Assembly: GCF_046736345.1 (NCBI RefSeq)
Contig: NZ_CP157210.1
Coordinates: 1 to 64,000 of the forward strand
Direction: 5' to 3'
Origin: Hyphococcus formosus
GTDB lineage: Bacteria > Pseudomonadota > Alphaproteobacteria > Caulobacterales > Parvularculaceae
Length of the DNA stretch: 64,000 nucleotides
Shown: positions 8,708 through 16,862 of the stretch, in pieces
How positions within the stretch are numbered: position 1 is the first letter of the stretch
Layout: every line of letters begins with the position of its first letter
The notes under the pieces: model-generated
What the model was told of the DNA's origin: nothing
The model's input: the letters and a program-made list of their open reading frames with translations, nothing else
The model's database searches: none
Program-made: the position numbers and the translations under genes

Positions 8708-9666
8708 TGTACAACACCTATCGCGCACTCAGGAAAAATGGGGTCATCGGAATAAATGAACGAAATGTCCGATATGTGAGTGCGCTCAACCCGCGGAAAT
8801 ATTTCTACAAGGTTGACGATAAGGAAGTGACAAAAACCCTCGCGGCGGCGGCAGGAATACCGACGCCCGAGCTTTACGGTGTGATTAAAGATGCCCGGGA
8901 TATGAAACGCCTCCCGGAAATTATGGATCACCCCGATGGATTTGTGATCAAGCCTGCGCAAGGGTCGCAAGGCAAAGGTATTTTCGTTGTTGAGGGGCCG
9001 TTAAAGGGCGGATGGCGATTATCGTCGGGGCGCCGCGTTGATCTTGATGATATCAAATTCCAAATCAACAACATGTTGTCGGGGATGTATTCACTCGGCG
9101 GACAGCCAGACAAAGCGCTAATCGAATATCGTGTGAAGTTTGACGATATTTTCGGCAAGGTCTCCTATAAGGGCGTTCCTGATATAAGGCTTATTGTTCT
9201 TAAAGGAATTCCGATCTTTTCAATGGTTCGCTTGCCAACCGCCGAATCCGACGGCAAGGCAAATCTGCATAAAGGCGGCGTCGGTGTTGGCGTCAATATT
9301 GCGACGGGTCTTACGGCGCGGGCGATGCAGTTTGACAGGTTGATTGATATTCATCCGGATACGGCACACCCGCTTGAGGATATTCAGGCCCCCTATTGGG
9401 AGGATATTCTCTTGATGGCTGCCAAGTCTTATGATGTCACGGGGCTCGGCTATATCGGTGTCGATGTGGTTCTTGATCGCGAGAAAGGGCCGCTATTATT
9501 GGAGTTGAATGCACGGCCCGGCATCTCAATTCAGATCGCAAATCGCCGCGGTATGCGTGAAGTCCTTGAACGTGCGATGTCATTGTCAGCAACGAACCGA
9601 ACGGCCAAGGAGCGCGTAAAGATCGCGAAAGAGCTCGCGATCGAACTAAACCCTATCGGCGCTTAA
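8707..9666 (+). CDS. alpha-L-glutamate ligase-like (RimK-related) ATP-grasp protein
   Basis: This 319-residue cytoplasmic ATP-grasp enzyme is the third gene of the operon. The start is ATG 8707, within TGATG at the previous stop; an in-frame start 30 bases earlier would only add sequence overlapping the 7TM gene. The family-typical N-terminus NGVIGINERN is followed by PRKYFYKVDDK. The ATP-binding segment is FVIKPAQGSQGKGI and the metal-binding end ELNARPGISIQIAN. RimK-type enzymes join glutamate or similar amino acids to a carboxylate by an acyl-phosphate. Here the acceptor is unknown; it could be a small peptide, a protein tail or a cell-envelope component. The 3' end overlaps the convergent GMC gene by 4 bases. 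Confidence 0.85.
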   Translation: MYNTYRALRKNGVIGINERNVRYVSALNPRKYFYKVDDKEVTKTLAAAAGIPTPELYGVIKDARDMKRLPEIMDHPDGFVIKPAQGSQGKGIFVVEGPLKGGWRLSSGRRVDLDDIKFQINNMLSGMYSLGGQPDKALIEYRVKFDDIFGKVSYKGVPDIRLIVLKGIPIFSMVRLPTAESDGKANLHKGGVGVGVNIATGLTARAMQFDRLIDIHPDTAHPLEDIQAPYWEDILLMAAKSYDVTGLGYIGVDVVLDREKGPLLLELNARPGISIQIANRRGMREVLERAMSLSATNRTAKERVKIAKELAIELNPIGA

Positions 9667-11282
9667 TTGCCCTTTTTTATATGGTCAGCGGCTTTTTCCG
9701 CGATCATGATTGTCGGCGCATTTGTGTTTCCTGAAACAAGAAGCGGCATGACTGACGCATCGACGACCCGCAATCCATCGATCCCGCGCACCTTAAGGTC
9801 GGGATCTACGACCGACTCCGCGTCGCTACCCATGCGGCATGTGCCGACCGGATGATAAATTGTGTCGGCCCGCGCCCGGATGTCGGCTTCCAGCGCTGCA
9901 TCATCGGCAGGTTCATCAAGATAAAGCCGTTTGCCGCGAATTTCTTTGAGCGACGGAGCGTCGAAAATACGCTCAACGATTCGAGCACCTTTTTTAAGAC
10001 GAATGAGATCATCTTCGTCGCTCAAAAAATTCGGATCAATCGCGGGTGCGTCAACCGGGTCCGGTGAGTTTAGCCGAACGGTGCCGCGTGATTTGGGCCG
10101 TAAAACGCAAACATGGCCGGATATCCCGCCGCCAAAATGTTTTTTACGTCCGTGATTGTCGACCAATGCGGGAAGAAAATGAATCTGAACATCGGTTTCT
10201 GGTTCTGACGGATCGGTTTTTAGAAAACCGCCGCATTCCGCGAGGTTACTGGTAAACAACCCGCTTCTGCTATTTCTGTAGGCGGATAAAGCCGGCAATG
10301 CTTTCATGGCCATGCTGAGCGACATACCCACGGAATGGGGTGTTTTTGCCTTATAAAGGCCGGTCCAATCCAGATGGTCTTGAAGATTCTCTCCGACATT
10401 TTTTTGATCGAGAACAACATTGATACCGTTCTCCTTTAGATGGTCGCCGGGACCAATTCCGGAAAGCATCATAATCTGCGGCGATTGGAATGCGCCCGCA
10501 GCAAGGATGACTTCGCGATTAGCAAGAACCGACCGCTTTTTCTTACCTTGTGCAAAGGCAACGCCTTTTGCTTTTCTATTGTCGAGCAATATTTTTTCTG
10601 CATGAGCGTCAGTAATGACCGTTACATTTTTCCGGTCGCGCGCTGGGTGCAGATAAGCGACCGCCGCAGAGCAACGCTGTCCATCACGTTGGGTGACTTG
10701 GTAGTACCCCATGCCTTCTTGGGTCAGTCCGTTAAAATCATCATTGACCGGTAGTTGCAATTCGCGCGAGGCCTCAAGGAAAACATCTGATAGAGGGTTT
10801 TTAAACCGAAGATCCGATACCGACAGTGGACCTTGATTATTGTGATGGGGGCTCTTTCCGCGTTCATTATTTTCCGCCTTTAAAAAATAAGGCAGAACGT
10901 CATCCCAGGACCAACCCGTTGCGCCATTGTCGGCCCATCTATTGTAGTCTTCTTTTGATCCGCGAATGTAGATCATCGCATTGATCGAGCTTGAACCGCC
11001 CAGCGTGCGGCCACGAGGCTGTAGCCCGTTGCGCCCGTTCAAATGGCGCTGGGGCGTTGTTTCGAAATGCCAGTTTAACGGTGTTTTCTCACCGAAAAAC
11101 GCAAACCCAATAGGCGTATGGATAAATGGGTGTTTGTCTGGTCCGCCCGCTTCGAGGATGCAAACACGAACGTTTGGATCTTCGCTTAGTCTTGCTGCAA
11201 GGGTACAACCGGCTGATCCGGCACCGATGATGACATAATCAAACGTGCCGATATTTTCTATTTCTTCGCTCAATTTTTTCAC
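9663..11282 (-). CDS. GMC-family FAD oxidoreductase (choline dehydrogenase-like alcohol dehydrogenase)
   Basis: This 539-residue FAD enzyme oxidises an alcohol to an aldehyde. The dinucleotide-binding motif GAGSAGCTLAARL starts at residue 20, GMC signature 1 is around RGRTLGGSSSINAMIYIRG, signature 2 is GAFQSPQIMMLSGIG, and the C-terminal catalytic region has HPVGTCRMG and SGNTNAPTIMIAEKAAD. The start is GTG 11282, 7 bases after the stop of the upstream aldehyde dehydrogenase, so the two form an operon that would carry an alcohol to a carboxylate. BetA-like sequences cover many substrates (choline, polyethylene glycol, aliphatic and aromatic alcohols). No betaine-specific partner is seen, so the substrate stays open. 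Confidence 0.88.
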   Translation of the reverse strand: MKKLSEEIENIGTFDYVIIGAGSAGCTLAARLSEDPNVRVCILEAGGPDKHPFIHTPIGFAFFGEKTPLNWHFETTPQRHLNGRNGLQPRGRTLGGSSSINAMIYIRGSKEDYNRWADNGATGWSWDDVLPYFLKAENNERGKSPHHNNQGPLSVSDLRFKNPLSDVFLEASRELQLPVNDDFNGLTQEGMGYYQVTQRDGQRCSAAVAYLHPARDRKNVTVITDAHAEKILLDNRKAKGVAFAQGKKKRSVLANREVILAAGAFQSPQIMMLSGIGPGDHLKENGINVVLDQKNVGENLQDHLDWTGLYKAKTPHSVGMSLSMAMKALPALSAYRNSRSGLFTSNLAECGGFLKTDPSEPETDVQIHFLPALVDNHGRKKHFGGGISGHVCVLRPKSRGTVRLNSPDPVDAPAIDPNFLSDEDDLIRLKKGARIVERIFDAPSLKEIRGKRLYLDEPADDAALEADIRARADTIYHPVGTCRMGSDAESVVDPDLKVRGIDGLRVVDASVMPLLVSGNTNAPTIMIAEKAADHIKKGN

Positions 11283-11288
11283 CCGTGC

Positions 11289-12737
11289 TTAGAGAATTTT
11301 CCGAACGAAAGAGAGAATTTTGTCAGTTTTCTCAGTGTAGGGCGGATGTAGAAGCGACGCATTGGCAAACTTGCTTTGATAGAAAACCGGCTTCATATGC
11401 GAGAAGGTTTCGAATCCTGCCGCACCATGATAGGCACCGATGCCGCTTTTCCCGACGCCGCCAAAAGGCAGATTCTCTTGCGCTACATGCCATAGCGTGT
11501 CGTTTACTGTAACTCCACCTGAGACCGTTTTTTGAAGCACGCGGTCGCGGGCCTCATTATCGTCGCCATACCAATAAAGCGCCAATGGCCTGTCTCTTTC
11601 ATTGACGAAGTCGAGCGCTTCGTTTTCATCGGTGATCGAAATAATGGGGAGAACCGGACCGAAAATTTCTTCCTGCATCACAGCCGAATCTTTTGGCGGA
11701 TCAATAACCATTGTCAGCGGTAATTTACGTTGCGGGTTCAGTGCATTCGAAGAACCGACCTCAACGACCTCCGCTCCATTCTTTTTCGCATCTTCAACCA
11801 ATGAAATCAGGCGGTCAAAATGCCGGTCAGAAATGATCGATGTGTAATCCTGGGTGGTGTCAATTTCCGGGAACATCGTCCGCGCCGAATCCGAAATCGC
11901 TGAAACGATTTTGTCCCGCTGATCACGTGGCGTCAGCACATAATCCGGCGCGACGCAGGTTTGTCCTGCATTCATCATTTTGCCATGTGCGATTGATCTT
12001 GCCGCTTTTTCGATATCCGCGCTTTTGTCAATAATGGCCGGGGATTTTCCGCCGAGCTCCAATGTCACCGGCGTGAGATTTTTCGCGGCCGCTTGCGCGA
12101 CGCGAATGCCGACGGGCGTCGATCCCGTAAACAGCAAATGATCAAAGGGTGTTTCTGTAAATGCCTGTCCGGTCTCAACGCCGCCAGTCACGACCGCGCA
12201 CACCGTTTCGTCGAATTCAGACGAAACTGCGTTTTTTAAGGCTTCGCTTAAATGCGGCGTCAATTCGCTTGGTTTGATCAGCACACGGTTGCCCGCAGCA
12301 AGCGCCGCAGCCGTTGGTGCTAAGGCTAGCTGTAGCGGGTAGTTCCAAGGTGAGATTATGCCGACAACGCCAAGCGGTTGTGGCTCAATGCGGCTTCTTG
12401 CGGGAAGCATGTGCAGCGGCGTCGATACTTTGCGCGGTCGCATCCATTTTTTTAGATGACCTTTTGCGTGTTTGACACCAGAAACGGTTACAACGATTTC
12501 CGCGATGATCGTTTCGTGCCGCGCGCGATTACCAAAATCTTTGCTGATCGCATCAATGAAGTTTTCTTCGTTCGCTTCCGTTAGCCGAATAAGCCGGTCG
12601 AGATTTGCGATGCGTTCTTCATAGCTGGGATAGGGCGCAGTTTTATATGCATTCTTTTGCAGCGCGAAAAGGCGTTCCAACTCGCGTTCGCCGTCGGTCT
12701 GATTAGGATTTTCTACATGAGCGGTATCAGCTGGCAT
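11289..12737 (-). CDS. coniferyl-type aldehyde dehydrogenase
   Basis: This 482-residue NAD(P)-dependent aldehyde dehydrogenase has the short class-3-like form. The general base is Glu227 in TLELGGKSP and the nucleophile Cys261 in NAGQTCVAPDY. SPWNYPLQLA and FTGSTPVGIRVA are cofactor-binding segments. The N-terminal and bridging segments resemble coniferyl aldehyde dehydrogenases rather than betaine aldehyde dehydrogenases. It is the first gene of a two-gene minus-strand operon with the GMC oxidoreductase. The substrate is inferred only broadly, as an aromatic or medium-chain aldehyde. Confidence 0.88.
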   Translation of the reverse strand: MPADTAHVENPNQTDGERELERLFALQKNAYKTAPYPSYEERIANLDRLIRLTEANEENFIDAISKDFGNRARHETIIAEIVVTVSGVKHAKGHLKKWMRPRKVSTPLHMLPARSRIEPQPLGVVGIISPWNYPLQLALAPTAAALAAGNRVLIKPSELTPHLSEALKNAVSSEFDETVCAVVTGGVETGQAFTETPFDHLLFTGSTPVGIRVAQAAAKNLTPVTLELGGKSPAIIDKSADIEKAARSIAHGKMMNAGQTCVAPDYVLTPRDQRDKIVSAISDSARTMFPEIDTTQDYTSIISDRHFDRLISLVEDAKKNGAEVVEVGSSNALNPQRKLPLTMVIDPPKDSAVMQEEIFGPVLPIISITDENEALDFVNERDRPLALYWYGDDNEARDRVLQKTVSGGVTVNDTLWHVAQENLPFGGVGKSGIGAYHGAAGFETFSHMKPVFYQSKFANASLLHPPYTEKTDKILSFVRKIL

Positions 12738-12998
12738 GGGTCGCTCCTCTCAACGGAAGTCCGAATGGTTATTGAGACTCTAGAACAAGCAGATCACCTG
12801 TCTACATTGTTCAACATATAGAGCGACCGGAGTTTAGCACATTTTCTGCGCTGCGTTCTGTTACGGGACACTAGAAACGGTTCCGTTTAGACGTTTCGGT
12901 CAAAGTCGCCGCGTAACGCAAAGCATGCGTTGATATTCCAAGGCCAAAACCCTAGACGCAGGAACGAAGTTCAAAGACGCCATGCAAAGGAGTGCCGA

Positions 12999-14273
12999 AT
13001 GAAAGACGCAACACTGGGAATTCACGCGGGGTATGAAACCGATCCCACAACCAAATCTGTTGCGGTGCCGATTTACCAGACGGTAGCCTATGAGTTTGAC
13101 AGCGCACAGCATGGTGCCGATTTGTTCGACCTCGCCGTGCCGGGCAATATCTATACGCGCATCATGAACCCCACAAATGATGTGCTGGAGCAACGGGTCG
13201 CAGCGCTAGAGGGCGGTATCGCCGGTTTGGCCCTGAGTGCCGGTAGCGCAGCAATTCATTATTCGATTTTGACCATCGCCGAAGCTGGCGCGAATATCGT
13301 TACCGTGCCGCTGCTCTATGGCGGAACATATACGATGTTCAAGCATATGCTCCCAAGTCTGGGGATCGATTGTCGCTTTGCCGAGAACGACAGCGCGAGC
13401 GCAATTGAAGCATTGATCGACGAGAATACCCGCGCGGTATTTTGCGAAAGCATCGGCAATCCCGCAGGGAATATCGTCGATATCGAGGCTTTGGCCGCGG
13501 TTGCGCATAAACACGGCGTTCCATTGATTGTCGATAATACGGTCGCAACACCTTGTCTGATCAAACCAATTGAACATGGTGCGGATATCGTTGTGCATTC
13601 GCTTACCAAATATATTGGCGGTCATGGTAATTCGCTGGGCGGTATGATTGTCGATAGCGGTAAGTTCGATTGGACCGCTGATAAAAAACGCTTTGCCATG
13701 TTGAATGAGCCAGAGCCGGCCTATCATGGTGTCGTTTACACCGAAGCAATGGGCCCCGCTGCCTTTATCGGTCGTGCACGGACGGTACCGCTTCGCAATG
13801 CCGGTTCCGCATTGTCGCCCATGAATGCCTTCCTGATTTTGCAAGGACTTGAGACTTTGGCATTGCGGATGGAACGCCATACGGAAAATGCGCAGGCTGT
13901 GGCAGAATATCTTGAAAACGATAGCCGCGTCGATTGGGTCAAATATGCGGGTCTTAAAAGCTCACCTTTTTACGATCTTGCCCAGAAATATACGGGTGGC
14001 AAACCGTCTGCGCTGTTGTCGTTTGGGGTGAAGGGCGGCTTTGACGCGGGCGTTAAATTCTACGACGCGCTCAAGATTTTTAAACGCCTCGTGAATATCG
14101 GTGATGCGAAATCACTTGCGGCGCATCCGGCCTCGACAACCCATCGTCAGCTCTCGGAAGAAGAGTTGAAAGGTGCGGGCGTGACACCGGAAATGATCCG
14201 TCTTTGCATCGGTATCGAACATATCGACGATATTATCGAAGACTTGGATCAGGCGCTCAGCGCGGCGGTGTAG
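12999..14273 (+). CDS. metY: O-acetylhomoserine sulfhydrylase (aminocarboxypropyltransferase)
   Basis: This PLP enzyme of the Cys/Met metabolism family makes homocysteine from O-acetylhomoserine and sulfide. The start is ATG 12999, after AAAGGAG with a 6-base gap; the product MKDATLGIHAGYE matches the family N-terminus and is 424 residues long, the normal size. The PLP lysine is Lys204 in HSLTKYIGGHG; YTRIMNPT is the substrate-loop motif. The downstream homocysteine/SAH enzyme ahcY is in the same window but not the same operon. The upstream region (12738-12998) contains a small hairpin (12915-12931, 6-bp stem) but no riboswitch I can recognise. Confidence 0.92.
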   Translation: MKDATLGIHAGYETDPTTKSVAVPIYQTVAYEFDSAQHGADLFDLAVPGNIYTRIMNPTNDVLEQRVAALEGGIAGLALSAGSAAIHYSILTIAEAGANIVTVPLLYGGTYTMFKHMLPSLGIDCRFAENDSASAIEALIDENTRAVFCESIGNPAGNIVDIEALAAVAHKHGVPLIVDNTVATPCLIKPIEHGADIVVHSLTKYIGGHGNSLGGMIVDSGKFDWTADKKRFAMLNEPEPAYHGVVYTEAMGPAAFIGRARTVPLRNAGSALSPMNAFLILQGLETLALRMERHTENAQAVAEYLENDSRVDWVKYAGLKSSPFYDLAQKYTGGKPSALLSFGVKGGFDAGVKFYDALKIFKRLVNIGDAKSLAAHPASTTHRQLSEEELKGAGVTPEMIRLCIGIEHIDDIIEDLDQALSAAV

Positions 14274-14287
14274 TGACACAACGCTAA

Positions 14288-14316
14288 AGGGCGGCGTTCC
14301 GACCGAGCGCCGCCTT
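14288..14316. terminator. hairpin between convergent metY and DUF2156 genes
   Basis: GGCGGCG (14290-14296) pairs with CGCCGCC (14308-14314), extended by two weaker pairs on the outside, with an 11-base loop. It lies between two convergent stops. A long T-run is missing on both strands (CCTTAAA on plus, CCTTTAG on minus), so it is at best a weak bidirectional terminator. Confidence 0.5.
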
Positions 14317-15406
14317 AAACGCGCAAGATTTTCCGAATACCGCCGCCAGTTAACGACGCAACGGCAATCGCCGAGGCGGCGATGCGCCAACGATTATAGG
14401 CACAGATAAACGCGGGTTCCCATATGGGGTCAAACTTGTTTTTAAACGCCCGTAACCCTTCAAACCCGTAAAACCGGCCCCCGCGGGCATAAATATAGGC
14501 TCCAAGCCGTGCGACAGTGGAGGGGTGTTCTTGCTCCTTCAATCCTGCGAGTGGGGCTAGTCCGAGGTCGAATTCACGAAACCCTTGTGCCTGTGCCCAT
14601 AAAGCAATTTCGGTGAAGAGGTAATCCATGCCGCCGCCCGGGTCTTCATCGCGAAACCGCATAAGGTCTAAGGTGACAAGGTTGCGGTGGGTCCAGATAT
14701 TTGCAAATGCGACCGGCAATTCGCCTCTATAGGCAATGGCCAAATGAAACCGGCGAAGATAAGCAGGATCAAATCGGCCAAGTGAAAATTGCTTCTCGAT
14801 ACCGCCACGCATTCCTAACCACGCATCTGAAACCGGTTTTAATTGATTAATGATACCCTCATTTGTTTCTCTGGGGATGACATTGAATGTGCAACCGGCT
14901 TTTACCGCTTGATTGCGCGCATTGCGCAAGTCTTTTTTTCCTTTTCCTGAAATGGAAAACTGGGTCAAATCGATAATAGCCCGTTCACCGACTTTCTCGC
15001 TAACAAAGCCATGTCGATTTAAGCGATCAGCACCCAATCTATCTACCGCATAGAAGGATGACCACGCACGCCCATGTCTCGACATCGAGATAAACTTTGC
15101 CTCTAACTCTTCAGCTTCGTCTATTCGCCCGACCGGGCTACCAAGTGCAATCCACGCGCGCCCCCTTACGCCAAACATCAGAAAGCTCTCGCCGCTATCG
15201 CTGAAAATAAAGCGTTTATCGCCCGTAAATGCTAAAAACGCGTCTTCATGAACGGTTTCTGCATTTTCTAATATTTCTTCAACCAGCGCCATTTGTCGCG
15301 CGTCGCTCGCTGGCGGAAGACTGGCTTCCCGGCGTCGCCGGAATTTCAGGCGCAAACCGGATTCTTTAAAAATTCTGCCTGAGGATGTTGGTGATTTTTT
15401 TCTCAT
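14315..15406 (-). CDS. DUF2156 / MprF-type aminoacyltransferase domain protein, no flippase part
   Basis: From ATG 15406 this gives 363 residues; a further in-frame ATG at 15496 would add 30 residues of unlikely composition, and neither start has a clear ribosome-binding site. The sequence matches the C-terminal catalytic half of phosphatidylglycerol lysyltransferase MprF (two GNAT-like folds): FSDSGESFLMFGVRGRAWIA, KDLRNARNQAVKAGC and the signature FDLGLAPLAGL. Full-length MprF has up to 14 membrane helices in front of this domain; none are present here. It may transfer an amino acid from aminoacyl-tRNA to a lipid or another acceptor; the acceptor is not deducible. Confidence 0.8.
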   Translation of the reverse strand: MRKKSPTSSGRIFKESGLRLKFRRRREASLPPASDARQMALVEEILENAETVHEDAFLAFTGDKRFIFSDSGESFLMFGVRGRAWIALGSPVGRIDEAEELEAKFISMSRHGRAWSSFYAVDRLGADRLNRHGFVSEKVGERAIIDLTQFSISGKGKKDLRNARNQAVKAGCTFNVIPRETNEGIINQLKPVSDAWLGMRGGIEKQFSLGRFDPAYLRRFHLAIAYRGELPVAFANIWTHRNLVTLDLMRFRDEDPGGGMDYLFTEIALWAQAQGFREFDLGLAPLAGLKEQEHPSTVARLGAYIYARGGRFYGFEGLRAFKNKFDPIWEPAFICAYNRWRIAASAIAVASLTGGGIRKILRV

Positions 15407-15594
15407 TTTACCAAAGGTCACCTGCGCGATGTAGGCCTGTTGTAAGAAGGTAACGGGAAATATGCATGCGGACAATATAGGGGGCGCGGGAACCATCAGG
15501 TCAATCGGGCGTCATTATTGTGAGGCGATGTCACTAGATTTAAGGCTCGTAATCGAACGCAAGTGTGCGGATAAAATCGCCTGTGACATTAATA

Positions 15595-15670
<76 letters not shown>

Positions 15671-15761
15671 GCACACCCAATTAGTTGGGTATTGGCCGGG
15701 CTGTGTTCAATCCTGTGGGATTGAGGTAATCTTGGTTCAGCAGATAAGGGGGACCCGATCT

Positions 15762-16157
15762 ATGCTGACCATTCTCGCCGCAATTTTGCTATCTTCGTCC
15801 AAATCGGAAGTGCCGCCCGATCGTTGGTCATGCCAAAATGAAATCGAGGTCTGGTGTGCGGTGGATGGATGCGCCGCAAAATCACAAGACGAAACAACGC
15901 CAATGTCTATTTCAGCGGGGCGTGACGGGGCGTTTTCGGTATGCGCTTATACCGGATGCTGGGAAGGGCAAGCCAATGTCCATGACCTGAATGGCCGGTT
16001 GTTGTGGGCGGCGGACGGCGCAGAGTTTTCGACCAATCCGGGCGGTTTCAACGCTGATGTATCTTTGTTGATTATTGAAAAGGATGGGGTTGGATTTGTA
16101 CGGGTCGGCGGGATTGCAAGCCCGCTCCTGTGTACACGGCGCAGCCCCGGTCAATAA
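15762..16157 (+). CDS. small exported cysteine-rich protein of unknown function
   Basis: ATG 15762 follows AAGGGGG with a 9-base gap and gives 131 residues; a longer frame begins 30 bases earlier without support. A short hydrophobic N-terminus (MLTILAAILL) suggests a signal peptide. The mature part has six cysteines, enough for three disulfides, which also suits an exported protein. The middle of the sequence (DGAFSVCAYTGCWEGQ) resembles small beta-rich secreted proteins but I recognise no family. It lies between tRNA-Ala and yggT on the plus strand. Confidence 0.65.
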   Translation: MLTILAAILLSSSKSEVPPDRWSCQNEIEVWCAVDGCAAKSQDETTPMSISAGRDGAFSVCAYTGCWEGQANVHDLNGRLLWAADGAEFSTNPGGFNADVSLLIIEKDGVGFVRVGGIASPLLCTRRSPGQ

Positions 16158-16220
16158 CTTGCAACAAGGGGCAACTGCCCTTAAGTGCTGAGGGCGTCCA
16201 GATAGGAGCCTCGCGCACTC

Positions 16221-16517
16221 ATGATTCCATTGCCGTTTTTCTCGCTGATCGATGCCGTCTTGTCGCTCTATTCCGTGGTGGTTTTCATCATGGTTGTGAT
16301 GTCGTGGCTCCTCAGCTTCAATGTGATTAATCGGCATAATCAGGTCGTGGATGCCATTTGGCGAACGGTTCTTGCGTTGACCGAACCGGTTATGCGCCCG
16401 ATCCGAAATACACTGCCGTCATTTGGCGGTATCGATATTTCGCCGATCGTCCTTTTGTTGGGTATCTTCTTCCTTCGCGAGATGAACCAATGGATTGCGC
16501 AACGAATTGCCATCTAG
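16221..16517 (+). CDS. YggT family integral membrane protein
   Basis: Ninety-eight residues with two hydrophobic segments (about 5-33 and 70-90). The typical pattern is an N-terminal helix with VMSWLLSFNVINRHN, then the conserved TEPVMRPIRNTLPSFGGIDISPI loop region (read in two parts, residues about 55-77), then a second helix. YggT proteins are small inner-membrane proteins linked by gene context and suppressor studies to cation tolerance and cell division. It is directly followed by a DUF167 gene and folD, an arrangement usual in alphaproteobacteria. Confidence 0.9.
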   Translation: MIPLPFFSLIDAVLSLYSVVVFIMVVMSWLLSFNVINRHNQVVDAIWRTVLALTEPVMRPIRNTLPSFGGIDISPIVLLLGIFFLREMNQWIAQRIAI

Positions 16518-16520
16518 CGG

Positions 16521-16862
16521 ATTAGCGCGCTGTCCGGCTTTTATTCAAAACTTGATCAACGCGTTCGGCTGTTCATACGGGCAAGCCCCGGCGCAAAGGC
16601 AAACGCGGTCACCGGAATCTGGCGAGGGGCGGGGGGTGAGATGCGCCTGTCCGTTCGTGTCACGGCCCCGCCGGATAAAGGCAAGGCCAATGCGGCCATC
16701 GTAAAATTATTGGCCAAATCGCTCGGTATTCCTAAATCGGATCTAAGGGTTGCGGCAGGCGAGACTTCGCGTCAAAAGACCGTGGAAATTTCACGCAGTG
16801 ATGACGCACTGATTACGGCGCTCGAAAAACTGGCCGGAGACCTTGATGACGACCATAATTGA
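16521..16862 (+). CDS. DUF167 (YggU-like) protein, probably with a non-standard start codon
   Basis: The conserved DUF167 fold clearly begins well upstream of the first in-frame ATG (16641): the frame reads RLFIRASPGAKANAVTG from about 16563, then continues RVTAPPDKGKANAAIVKLLA. Between the yggT stop (16515-16517) and 16641 there is no ATG, GTG or TTG in this frame; only ATT at 16521 and CTG at 16530 could serve. I give the ATT start (113 residues). Starting at 16641 would remove about a third of the domain. The gene begins 3-12 bases after yggT ends, so re-initiation after yggT is plausible. The 3' end overlaps folD. Confidence 0.75.
   Translation: MSALSGFYSKLDQRVRLFIRASPGAKANAVTGIWRGAGGEMRLSVRVTAPPDKGKANAAIVKLLAKSLGIPKSDLRVAAGETSRQKTVEISRSDDALITALEKLAGDLDDDHN

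Noticed and set aside
12738..12998. Possible SAM-type riboswitch before metY
   Set aside because: Only a small hairpin (12915-12931) is visible. The conserved sequence blocks of SAM-II or other SAM riboswitch classes are not present in this stretch.
13206..13880. 224-codon open frame on the minus strand inside metY
   Set aside because: It lies wholly antisense to a well-conserved PLP enzyme, has no ribosome-binding site and its composition (many Cys, His, Arg, Trp) is typical of a reverse-strand shadow.
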